Shown here: positions 47,701 to 56,319 of the stretch, piece after piece
Numbering within the stretch: the first letter of the stretch is position 1
How the letters are laid out: the number at the start of each line of letters is the position of its first letter
From: Apostichopus japonicus
Lineage: Eukaryota > Echinodermata > Holothuroidea > Aspidochirotida > Stichopodidae
Assembly (NCBI RefSeq): GCF_037975245.1
Contig: NC_092579.1
Coordinates: 19,864,678-19,924,677, forward strand
Length of the DNA stretch: 60,000 nucleotides
Direction of reading: 5' to 3'
Notes under the pieces: model-generated
What the model was told of the DNA's origin: nothing
The model's input: the letters and a program-made list of their open reading frames with translations, nothing else
The model's database searches: none
Made by a program: the position numbers and the translations under genes

Positions 47701-48320
47701 TAGTCTGCCAGAGCGTACCACTTACGGCTGGTGCAGAGAGAGAGAGATGGAATGTCGTTGTCATTCCTCCTGTTCAAGACGCGGCTACATTACCTAGCTG
47801 TTGATTGTGATCTTACAATTCATTTGAGTCCTGTATTCTCCAGCTTCCTCTCTCTTAACCCAGCACAACCCGCTTAAAATAAGTTGGCTATATTATGTAA
47901 GAGTGTGAGTGTGTGTATGTATATAAGTTCTAAAGCCATGAGAGACCATACTATGGCCCACTCAATACATCACATGCATAAATAGGTGCGTTTCTGTTGG
48001 GTTTGATACAGTCATGGTAGAATTTAATTATGATCTTGTCAATGTCTCTCTCTTGTACAATCGCAGTTTTCCATCCTCTCTCTCTCTTTACAACTCTTTC
48101 AGATCAACTGGGGATGGTAGAAACGACCACAGTCAGTATCGTGAACGGCGAGAAGGAAGGCAGCGATGACAGGGCACCCTCCCCCACCCCCGAGGGCAGT
48201 CAGAGCGTGGAAAGTTCCCCCTCGAAGGACTTGTCCCTCTCGCGGACCAAGAAGAAGAAGACGTTTCGAACGCCATCATTCTTGTCAAAGAAACAGAAGA
48301 ACAAAAAGGCTCAGAGCTAG
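35593..48320 (+). CDS. ADD1: Adducin, 3' half; frameshifted in most exons
   Basis: Adducins cap actin filaments and join them to spectrin at the membrane skeleton. Exons seen: 35593-35714 (end of the aldolase-like head domain), 37014-37300 and 37681-37789 (neck), 46801-46963 and 47571-47696 (tail), and 48103-48320 (C-terminal basic domain and stop). GT/AG sites are present and all junction phases agree (0,0,0,1,1). Single-base or small indels break the frame inside all but the last exon. The exon that in vertebrates lies between the first two listed (ending in the MLDN motif) was not found. Upstream head exons are also not recognised in the window. A Ty3/gypsy element sits antisense in the 9-kb intron at 37790-46800. 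It is homologous to vertebrate ADD1-3 and fly hts; the particular paralog is undecided. It is either a pseudogene or a functional gene with consensus errors. Confidence 0.8.
37014..37300 (+). CDS. ADD1: Adducin exon: neck region
   Basis: Starts GYRTGYVYRQPF right after a TTTTAATTGTGACAG acceptor, matching the neck motif GYRTGYPYR of vertebrate adducins. A loss of one base in an A-run at about 37158 shifts the frame. The other frame continues RRQAGEKTKWLNMPNTYSKV to an acidic tail, leaving at ATACAC|GTGAGT, phase 0. EKT-K/R-WLN is a second adducin hallmark. Confidence 0.88.
37681..37789 (+). CDS. ADD1: Adducin exon: neck, DPKE segment
   Basis: Begins WVGDKDPKSGDAVAITDP after TTTTTCACAG. A single-base shift near 37755 leads to DPKEYKKKAKT, matching the conserved N-P-K-E-V/F stretch that follows the 'nqFvpl' segment in adducins. 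Donor ACC|GTACGT, phase 0. Confidence 0.8.
37790..38660. other. Adducin intron, left of the retrotransposon
   Basis: AT-rich intron; no other element recognised. Confidence 0.6.
38665..38984 (-). repeat. 3' LTR of the Ty3/gypsy element
   Basis: Starts TGTAAAGCCGGGGG on the plus strand and ends ATATTCCCACA (TG...CA ends). Immediately inside is a purine tract on the minus strand (AAGCAGGGGAGGA), which serves as the plus-strand primer in such elements. Confidence 0.94.
39723..41382 (-). pseudogene. Integrase region of pol
   Basis: The frame 41379-39976 opens with WMAELALFDF (end of RNase H) and continues with an HHCC zinc finger: His in ACHDSLGHQG, Cys in EWCENCDRC. The DDE core follows: AVDFTLLD, HSDQGRNFES and HPEGNGQAERFNRTL. 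The catalytic Asp, Asp and Glu are present. A second frame (40028-39723) carries the C-terminal GPY/F-like module (PADGSGRTKVVHRRELRLCP) and a Ser-rich tail. One frameshift separates the two near 40000. No chromodomain was found. Confidence 0.88.
41383..41800 (-). pseudogene. RNase H region of pol
   Basis: VDASHQGLGAVLFQ, ISYASRTL, ESYSSMKLEMLGLKWAV and FMIFTDNNSLAHL mark the RNase H fold with its acidic active-site residues. It ends at VTQ followed by a TGA stop at about 41383 where Arg is usual (QRW). The junction with the RT part is frameshifted near 41800. Confidence 0.87.
41792..43131 (-). pseudogene. Reverse transcriptase region of pol
   Basis: In order: LLAKGVIKPSTSPYASPVVL, TDGTLRLCIDY, a TGA stop at 42415-42417, WFSTIDLISGYHQV, MPFGLCNAPGTFQRLM and the catalytic YLDDILVYS near 42110. 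A frameshift at about 41995 follows, then VTREGVMPQQDKIEAV and LRSFLGFCSFYPRFV. All seven RT blocks can be found, and active-site Asp residues are kept. The stop replaces the Arg that most Ty3-type elements have after CIDY. Confidence 0.88.
43138..43627 (-). pseudogene. Aspartic protease region of pol
   Basis: The catalytic motif VDTGSDVTTM (Asp-Thr-Gly) lies near 43410. The frame meets a stop near 43337. The remaining part, in another frame, shows PYVGYFVADI and MLLGMNVL, the flap and C-terminal strand usual in retropepsins. It is frameshifted, hence inactive in this copy. Confidence 0.82.
43515..44486 (-). CDS. Gag of the Ty3/gypsy element
   Basis: An open frame of 323 codons. It has an N-terminal coiled-coil-like stretch, a capsid-like middle (LRSFSGVGNQDVLSFIEEAK, LMRELCNRVQ) and a single CCHC zinc knuckle (CYRCHKRGHFASECP) near residue 280. 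The capsid region resembles gag families that also gave rise to the vertebrate PNMA genes, but that link is from memory. It overlaps the protease frame by about 110 bp in another frame. This is the only intact frame of the element. Confidence 0.88.
   Translation of the reverse strand: MRQRLNELEKELVEAKKGSSERPGVVYLLPKEKKLRSFSGVGNQDVLSFIEEAKAALRLRKLEDQDASEFVIAHLEGSARQEVRHRPQSDVSEPKKLFMLLQETFGERRSLSCLMRELCNRVQRDGESVSTYAFTLMKLSDKLKTFDGAPDVEGTLKEQFRDGLSDMVLRREVKRLMKDNATLSFIALQDWALDMSEESSNLPRRKAQKPGVYGMEATPNPQLSAILEMLVTTVEKQTGILQELKNDQTALSKRVETLEMTDRTTEGRQTRQRGDKSQIECYRCHKRGHFASECPNPVYQDPQTGQDRETRNTQNQEPGTGCN
44572..44891 (-). repeat. 5' LTR of the Ty3/gypsy element
   Basis: Same length as the other LTR and 316 of 320 identical by eye. 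Inside it, the minus strand reads TTTGGTAGTACGAGTGGGG. The TGG start fits a primer-binding site matching a tRNA 3' end; which tRNA was not determined. Confidence 0.94.
44896..46800. other. Adducin intron, right of the retrotransposon
   Basis: AT-rich intron with no frame or repeat family I can assign. The branch/acceptor region at its end (GATTTTGCCTTCCTCAG) fits exon 46801. Confidence 0.6.
46801..46963 (+). CDS. ADD1: Adducin exon: GPNPF tail motif
   Basis: Follows a CCTTCCTCAG acceptor. PIDPNAQVKSK opens the exon. Two frame changes follow (near 46833 and 46855), after which DEAVLYTAYAPNPFMSMAER and EILDYKKDIADKTGQ read to the donor AAG|GTTTGT. The second part aligns with the vertebrate GPNPFTTLTDRELEEYRREV segment. 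Confidence 0.82.
47571..47696 (+). CDS. ADD1: Adducin exon: acidic tail, copy 1
   Basis: DVKEIE, then after a small shift QAEETEIKETKEESEDGEK and later TIHG reach the donor GGAG|GTAATA, phase 1. Compared with the duplicated exon at 52190-52341, this copy lacks bases near 47590 and again near 47680, whereas the other copy has an insertion elsewhere. Confidence 0.75.
48103..48320 (+). CDS. ADD1: Adducin last exon: MARCKS-like C-terminus
   Basis: Intact to its stop: DQLGMVETTTVSIVNGEKE, a Ser/Pro-rich stretch, then SRTKKKKTFRTPSFLSKK and QKNKKAQS. The K-rich FRTPSFL block is the MARCKS-related domain of adducins. It binds calmodulin and spectrin-actin, and its Ser is a protein kinase C site. 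No frameshift. Acceptor CTCTTTCAG. The 3' UTR extends downstream and lies inside the duplicated unit. Confidence 0.92.
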
Positions 48321-50499
48321 AGGAAGAATCGCTACTTTTAAAATGATGAGTCAAATTTCTTTTCATCAGTTTGTTTGTGTGGAAACTTGGTTGTAAACGT
48401 TAGTTAGCAGTACTGTTAGAGTTCAACTGTGAGATGAAGAGGCGGCCAGGATATCTCCCAAGTATTGATCACAATAATTCTCTCTCCCCTCTCGATATTA
48501 CAATTTTTTTATTTATTTTTTCTTTCTTTGCAAGTACTATGTTTGTAGATGCATTATAACAGTTACATGTAAGTCAAGTATATGCCTACTTAGTGATGCG
48601 AGAAGCTTCTCTCCATTGTCCACGGAGACAGGAAGTAGTCAGGGCAGAGGTCAACTGTATAAAAATGTCCAGATTTGTTTGGCCAGATTTGTTTTGTTTT
48701 TTTAAAAAATTTTTTTATGGCTTCCATTATATAAGTTTATTGGGTTGTTGTTAAATAGTAAAATTAATTCTAGACTGGATTAGCATTATGTTTATGCATG
48801 ATGCATTGTTTATGCATTATGCAAGTTTTCTCCCTCTCTTTATTTTTTTTGTCCTTACTTTTCTCTTAAATTTGAGGCTAACAGGATCGCAGAGCGTACA
48901 CGGTCTATTTACTCCAGTCGCATAATGTAATTTTTTTGTATAGTACATAATATCATGTATTTGTCAGAACAGATTTTAAGCATTAAAGTCATATCACTTT
49001 CCTCGGTAAGTATTTTGTGTAGATATGTATGAGAATGGCGCACATAAAGGCTCCTTCTTTCCTTCTTGCATGCCCGGGTTTCTGTAACCGGACCACGTGT
49101 GGGTTCGGTTTGTGTATTTCCCTTAAAATGTTATTCTCATTTGTATTTTTTTTTTTTTTAACCTATCTGAATGTTTGCTTTTTTGTTAAGATCATGCATG
49201 TTGTGAAGAGAAAGTTTGTCTTTTTTTTTTCTGTTTCGAGGCCAGGTCACAGTGATAGAAATCATGATAACTACAGCTCTTTGACATACAAACTGCCTCC
49301 ACGATCGAGAGAAAGCCACTCGTTCGTAATCTTATTACATTGGAGCACAAACGTCACTTTTTAAACATACTTTTTTTTATTTTAGTTCTTGAACTTCAAA
49401 AATCCAGCCAAGATTTTTAAACCACATTAGAACTGCTGTTGTGAAAGTAGACATTGAAAATCGCTTTGCTGAAATATTTCTGAATATTCTTGTGGATCAA
49501 GGACTATCAGACTAGCGTTATGTTGTAGCAAAACTCTCTTCATAGGATGAGAGAGGCATGTTTAGAATTAATTCTCGACATGCCACAGTGCAAAGTTCCA
49601 GTAACCAATGAAGCTAATATTTACTCGTGCGGCTCTGTTTATGTGCAGTTATCAGGAGCAACACACGGAAATAAGAATAGAAACAATCCCCTAGCTAATT
49701 AATCATTTGTAATTATTTTTTTGTGATAATTCTCTAAAATCACTAAGAAAAAATTGCACAAGCATTTTTTGCCATGAGTCTTTGCCATATCCAATTTCTA
49801 GTACGCCATGTACGATCCATGGAGATAGGAAATGATCTGGAATTGCTTTAATTTGGTTTGCCAAAGATGTTAAACATAGTAAACGAGCAAACACTGCTTT
49901 TCTATAATGTTAATAAGAAACACTTTGAAACTGCCTGTGTGCATTTGCTCTCATATAAACACATTGTGTAATGTACACTTCACAGGCATGCTTCATTTTG
50001 TTTCCATATTTGTAAGATAGCTTTCTTTTTTCCTTTTTCTTTTTTTTCTATTGGCTTTGGATTCAGACCTACTTAAAACCTAGTTGTAGGAGTACCTTAG
50101 TAAGTGCAATTTTAATAGTATCGAAAATAAAACAAAAATAACGTAATGATCATATATTTTAGGTCTTTATTTGAATTTTGCGGGTTTAACAAAAGGAAGA
50201 AAATGTGGAATATTTCAGTAACAGCATCTGGTATTCTGTATGGAATGTGGTTTGTTTTAGTAATGTAGTGTAGGGTAGCATGAATAACACAATTAACCTT
50301 GTTGAATGGATGAAGAATGAATGGGCTTTGTGAAACCTGGTATTTTGTAATAAAAGAAAGAAGGAAACAAACATTTCAAAGGTTATTTTGTTTTCCAAAT
50401 ATTACTGCATGTTGAAATTTTTTATTATTTTCCTTTGGATATGAGATGTAATCTTCATTTGTACAACAAAGCCAAGCTTAAAAACGATATTTACTGTTT

Positions 50500-51736
50500 A
50501 TAGCTCATACCAGCATGCTGGTGTGAGCTATTGTTACAGTGCGGCATCTATCACTCTATCCGTCAACAATTGGTAAAACCGCTCCCACTCGCACAGTGTT
50601 TAATGGAATTTCATGAAACTTGGACACAAGGACCATTGGTTATAGGGCCATCAGAGATGGGCCGAAATTTGGGGTCAAAGGTCACTTGTGGGCCGTAATG
50701 GGTCATTTTGTGGAAATGCGCAAAATGCTTCTTCTCCTACAGATTCCATGGTACAATGTTGAGGGTTTGTCACGATAGGACTATGGAAGTTTTACCTTCA
50801 GGGTGTTTATGAATTTGAGATCAAAGATCAACTAGGGGTCTTTTGTGGCCCGGGCCGCGGCCCTATATTTTCAAATTGCTTCCGTTCGTACAGTGTATGG
50901 CCAGTTATAATGAAACTTGGTCACAATGTTCCCCGGGATGAGGGTTACGAGGGGTGTTCGGAAAATTGAGGTCAAATGTCATTTAGGGGGTCATCGGGGG
51001 TCATTCTTTGTAATATTTTCAAATATCTCAATCTCCTCAAGATTTTGATGGATCACATTCAAAGCTGATGATTGTTGGATTGTGTATGAATAAGGTGATG
51101 CCTAATAATTTTTGGTCAAAAGTTAATTAATTACAATTAATCCCCATTGTTTAAAAAAATTTGACCCTTCACCTTTTTGCCAAAGCTCCTTTAATTTGTC
51201 TCCCAGTCTCTGCAGTGTTTGTTTACATTTGTGGTTAAGCTCTGCAGAGGCTGTTAGTGGAATTAAAGCAGGATTGGGAGTTGTTATTAACTGTTGAACT
51301 GTAAGCATGAGAGCCCTATAGCCAATCAGCACTTGCCGATTCTTAGAAGTCTTTGAGCCTGAGGTATGTAGGCAGCCAGCCAAAATTTTGGGAAGGTATG
51401 CTTGTGAAGTTATGTCTGCTCAGGTAGAGGGGAGAAAGTTTAATAGGGTAGGTCAGCGGTATTGTTTGAGAGAGTGGGTAAAATAGGATTTAAAGGGGGA
51501 AAATAGGAATTATAGCCAGTGGTGTGGCCAGGATTCTGCTAACGGAGGGGGTGGGGGTTATCGCTGTTTTGAGCTAGGGGTATAAATTTGTCTTTGAACC
51601 TAAAATGTTTGGCCTCATGGGCCCAAAATTGGTGGAATCTGAAAAATGGCCTGAAATTTGGTGGGCCATAAAGTTTTGTGGGCCCTACATTTTTTAGCTC
51701 GAAAAGGTATGAGCTTCTGCACCATTGGTGCTCTAG
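50500..51736. mobile_element. Helentron-like (Helitron-type) non-autonomous insertion
   Basis: Absent from the paralogous site in unit 2, which defines its ends. It begins ATAGCTCATACC with a 28-bp near-palindrome (50502-50529). It ends with a hairpin GCACCATTGGTGC (51719-51731) followed by CTAG. It sits in a T-run (T|T) with no duplication of target. AGCTCATACC at the left recurs inverted (GGTATGAGCT) near 51705. CTAG end, 3' hairpin, subterminal inverted repeats and T-T insertion fit Helentron-associated elements. No Rep/helicase frame. A possible hAT-like end (CAGTGGTGTGGCCAGG) lies inside near 51520. Confidence 0.65.
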
Positions 51737-52189
51737 TTTTTTCTGAATTTATAATAATTAAATGGCTAACCCAGATTTACACCCTACTTTAGATGTTATC
51801 ATGATAAGTCTGTCTGTTTCACTCTTCAAGGAGAGTGAGAAAACCCATCTCTGTACGTTTCCTCCTCCGCAACACAGATTTGAATCTCTCCTTAGCAGTT
51901 CCATTTCTGGCTTAAATCATGCTACCCCCTCCCCATCCCACCACATTAAAATCATGCTCCTACCCTCCCACTCCAATTCTGTTTAACTCTGCTATCATCC
52001 CAACCCCCCCCCCCCACCACCACTGCTACCTACTTCCACCATCACACTAGCTTATACCCTGCTTGTAGGCTGAAATAGAATGGTCTGTCGTCACACCTCT
52101 GGAGGGTGGTGTTGACCCACTCTCAGTCGATGGATTACATCATCATCATCATCTCTCACTCATAGATCTACTTTTCTCTCCTCTTCCAG

Positions 52190-52341
52190 ATGTGAAGATG
52201 TCCTCTTCAAGATGTGAAGGAGATTGAGCTGATCGTGCAAGCCGAGGAGACTGAAATTAAAGAAACCAAGGAGGAGAGTAAGGAATGGAGAGAAGATCAG
52301 AACACAGAAAATTACAACTACGACTGTGACCATTCACGGAG
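52190..52341 (+). pseudogene. Duplicate adducin acidic-tail exon
   Basis: IELIVQAEETEIKETKEES reads well, where copy 1 is shifted. A base insertion near 52283 then breaks the frame, where copy 1 is intact. It ends TTTVTIHG at the donor GGAG|GTAATA. A short internal duplication of GATGTGAAG precedes the exon start. Confidence 0.8.
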
Positions 52342-52712
52342 GTAATAGTCTGCTAGAGCTTACCACTTACGGCTGGTGGAGAGAGAGAGATGGAAGGTCG
52401 TTGTCATTCCTCCTGTTCAAGACACGGCTACATAACCTAGCTGTGGATTGTGATTTTACAATTCATTTTAGTCCTGTATTCTCCAGCTTCCTCTCTCTTA
52501 ACCTAGCACAACCCTCTTAAAACTTAAAATAAGTTGGCTATAGTATGTATGTGTGTGTGTATGTATGTATGTACAGGTAAGCCATGAGAGACCATACTAT
52601 GGTCCACTCAATACATCACATGCATAGACAGGTGCGTTTCTGTTGGGTTTGAATTTAAATTATGATCTCGTCAAGGTCACTCTCTCTGTCTCTCTGTTCA
52701 CAACTCTTTCAG

Positions 52713-52866
52713 ATCAACCGGGGACAGTAGATACAACCACAGTCAGTATCGTGAAGGGCAAGTAGGTAGACAACGATGACAAGGCACCCCCCCTACCCCG
52801 AGGGCAGTCGGAGCGTCGAAGGATCCCCCTTGAAGGACTTTCCCCTCTCGCCGACCAAGAAGAAGT
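52713..52866 (+). pseudogene. Duplicate adducin last exon, truncated
   Basis: DQPGTVDTTTVSIVKGK is followed by a TAG stop at 52763-52765. After it the Ser/Pro-rich segment is recognisable in another frame up to the AAGAAGAAG before the FRTPSFL block. That block is deleted. This copy cannot give an adducin C-terminus. Confidence 0.85.
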
Positions 52867-54398
52867 TTTTTTCTCTCTTTGCAAGTACTGTGTTTGTAGA
52901 CGCATTATTACAGCTACATGTAAGTCAAGTATATGCCTACTCCGTGATGCGAGAAGCTTCTCTCGAGTGTCCATGGTGACAGGAAGTAGTCAGGGCAGAG
53001 GTCAACCGTATAAAAATGTCCAGATTTTTTTGGGCCAGATTTTTTGTTGTTGTTGGCTTCCATTATATAAGTTTATTGGGTTGTTGTTAAATAGTGAAAT
53101 TAACTCTAGACTGTATCAGAATTTGTTCCAGGGGAAAGTTTTCTCCCTCTCTTTATTATTTTTTCCCCTCACTTTTCTCTTAAATTTTAGGCTAACAGGA
53201 TTGTAGAGCGTACAAGGTCTATTTACTCCAGTCGCATAATGTAACTTTTTAGTATAGTACATATCATGCATTTGTCGGAACAGCTTTTAAGCATTGGAGT
53301 CATATCACTTTCCTCGGTTAGTATTTTGTGTAGATATGTATGAGAGTGGCGCACATAAAGGCCCCTTCCTTCTTGCATGCCCGGGTTTCCGTAACCGGAC
53401 CACGTGTCGGTTCGGTTTGTGTATTCCCTGAAATGTTATTCTCATTTGTATTTTTTTTTTTAACCTATCTGAATGTTTGCATTGTTGTTAATATCATGCA
53501 TGTTGTGAAGAGAAAGTTTGTCTTTTGTTTCTGTTTTGAGGCCAGGTCACAGTGATAGAAATCATGATAACTACAGCTCTTTGACATATACAAACTGCCT
53601 TTACGATCGAGAAAAGCCACTCATTCGTAATCGTATTACATTGGAGCACAAACGTCACTTTTTATACATACTTTTATTAATTTTAGTCCTTGAACTTCAA
53701 AAATACAGCCAAGATTTAAACCACATTAGAACTGCTGTAGTGAAAGTAGACATTGAAAATCGCTTTGCCAAAATATTTCTGTATATTCAATAAGGAACAC
53801 TATGAATCTGCCTGTTAGGTGTGCATTTGCTCTCATATAAACACATCGTTTTATGTACACTTCACAGGCATGCTTCATTTTGTTTCCATATTTGAAGGAT
53901 AGCTTTTTTTCCTTCCTCTTTTTTTTCTATTGGCTTTGGATTCAGACCTTAAAATTTAGTTGTAGGTGTACCTTAGTAAGTGCAATTTTAATGGTATCGA
54001 AAACAAAACAAAAATAACGTAATTATCATATAGGTCTTTTGATTTTTTCAGGTTTAACAAAAGAAAGAAAATAGGGAATATTTCAGTAACAGCATCTGGT
54101 CAACAGAGGCCGATCTGTATGGAATGTGGTTTGTTTAGTAGTGTAGCGGAGCATGAATAAAACAATTAACCTTGTTGAATGGATGAAGAATGAATGGGCT
54201 TTGTGAAACCTTGTGTTTTGTAATGAAAGAAGGAAACAAACATTTCAAAGGGTATGTTGTTTTTCAAATATGACTGCATGTTGAAATTTTTTCCTATTTT
54301 CCCTGGATATGAGATGTAATCTTCATTTGTACAACAAAGCCAAGCTTAAAAACAATCTTTACTGTTTTTTCTCTTAATTCATAATAATTAAATGGCTA

Positions 54399-56319
54399 GA
54401 CACATAAAAAGTATGAATATATTCCTCATTCCTTGTGTTAAGGTTACGTCTTGGATGCATGTATTCATGTTTAAAGTATTTCATTACGACTTGTATTCTC
54501 AATTATTGACATTACTAAGATAGTTCTTCAATGTTGTTTCGTCTATGTTATTTATATAGAAATAATAAACTGTGTTCGGTTTTTTTAAAGTTTTTACACA
54601 GAAAAAGCAGTGAAATACGGCGACCGGTTGTTAAAGTATGAAGTCTGTTAGCCCGCTGTTGACTTGTTATTTGTATCTAGTCTTGATCTTGATTTATGAA
54701 AGGTGTAGCTATGATGATGATGCAGAATAATATTTGCCTGTAAACTTCAAATGCATTTCACAAGTTTCAAAAGCCAGCATGGGGAGGTGTGAACAAACCT
54801 GTAGTTATGCATGCTGTGATTGGATAATAAGGGAATAGCTATCTTCAGACCACGAGGAAGTATATCCCGGTGTACCTCTGGGTGGGTTCATTCAACAACT
54901 TCCTTGGTATTTTGCCTATTTTTGAGGTTACCATGGTGATGTGATTGCAATTACTCATTCTGCAGCCATTGTGTGTATGTCGGGGTGGTGCCTTATTAAG
55001 AGATTTGTAATAATAGCAGAGGTTGAAGGGAAATATTAGAAAAAGAAATAGGCAGTATTTATAGAAAAGTTTGGATCAACTGATGTTCATTACAGGTGTA
55101 CTGAAACTAATAGCACAATTAATAATTATGTCATATATCAAAATTAGCATGATTCCTATGCCTGATTTTCCATGTTGTTGTCATGTGAGCGTTCATGTTT
55201 AAAGTGGAGGGTTTTGCAGGCACCATGGCAACCGATACCCCACAGATTGTATAGTTCATGCATGTAGTTAGCCCAACTACAATTTTGGAAAAATAGATTC
55301 TTTGCACAGAAATATAAAAAAAAAGAATGGAAAAAGAAAATTTGGGAAGGTGAGGTGAGGTATAACTGCAAGGCTGTAAAATGATACAAAGTTCACAAAA
55401 AGTTTAAATTGAGATAAAAAGTTGAATGTATATCCTGTATGGTAGTTAATTAGTGTTATGTAACCAAATTTGAATATTGATATAACGAAACCTAAAAATG
55501 GTTATCGGAAAGTGAATGATGACGGTCAGAAACGCTGTAAAGAAATTGCCATGGTATTAATCCTGATGTTGTATTTGTACGGCAAGATCACCCAGGTCGA
55601 TCTGAAGTGTTTTCTTTTTTCCTTTCCAGAAAAGAGTTTCTGTTTGTGAAGCGTTTGGTTGGTTTGAAGAGAAGACTTCTGATCGACTCTTAATCCCAGG
55701 CAGGGGAGTGACAGGGTCTTCTCTTTTTCAATATTGATAGTTTTCGGACAAAATTTACTGTTACCCTAACCTTTCTAAACTCGGTATTAATTTTCAATCA
55801 AAAATGGTGGGGCCGGGGGGGGGGGGGGTAATATCGTGATCCGCAAGAGGTGGAAAAATAAACAGGCATTCCTGAAATTCCTTTTCTTTTCGTGTTTATT
55901 TCTTGTCTGTCTGTCTCTCTCTCATTTCTAGTGTGTAGAAGAAAAAACAGAGAGTGATTTGAGAACTTGTCTGGTCCTTACAAATGGAACTGGAAGTTGA
56001 CCTTGCTTAACATACCCACACATACATATAACAGGATGTTATGAATAATCTGACAGACTAGTTTGCCAACAAAATTGTTTTGACAAGACAGGATGATATT
56101 GCAGTCGATATGAAAGGTAGATATTTCTCAAAAATCGTTTTGCCCTTTGAAAGGCCTTGTAACTAAAGCAATAAGTCTACTACACCCTTTTAAGCCAATT
56201 GAAACATTCTGTAATGTGTTTTGTAATGCATAATACAACCCAGCCCACCCCCACCCTTTCCTACCCAACTTTCTGTAGAACAATTTTGTCAAAACTTAGA
56301 ACCATATAAACCATAAAAA
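54399..56319. other. Unassigned, downstream of the duplication
   Basis: AT-rich; a G-run lies near 55813. No gene or repeat family is recognised. Confidence 0.5.

Larger units (their letters stand above)
47160..51768 (+). repeat. Tandem duplication, unit 1 (last two adducin exons and 3' flank)
   Basis: Begins at AGATTTACACCCTACTT and shares nearly all its sequence with 51772-54398, including introns, both exons and about 1.5 kb of 3' flank. Unit 1 carries about 400 extra bases near 49490-49905 and a 1.24-kb insertion at 50500-51736. After the insertion the shared tail (TAATAATTAAATGGCTA) resumes and runs straight into unit 2. Confidence 0.92.
51772..54398 (+). repeat. Tandem duplication, unit 2
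   Basis: Head-to-tail copy of unit 1. It lacks the 400-bp and 1.24-kb segments. It has a deletion that removes the coding end of adducin and about 260 bp after it (AAGAAGAAG joins TTTTTTTCTC at 52866). Relics of the two exons are listed separately. Confidence 0.92.

Noticed and set aside
48166-48396. Overlapping frames across the adducin last exon on both strands
   Set aside because: They are shadows of the true frame, which carries the MARCKS-like block and proper splice phase.
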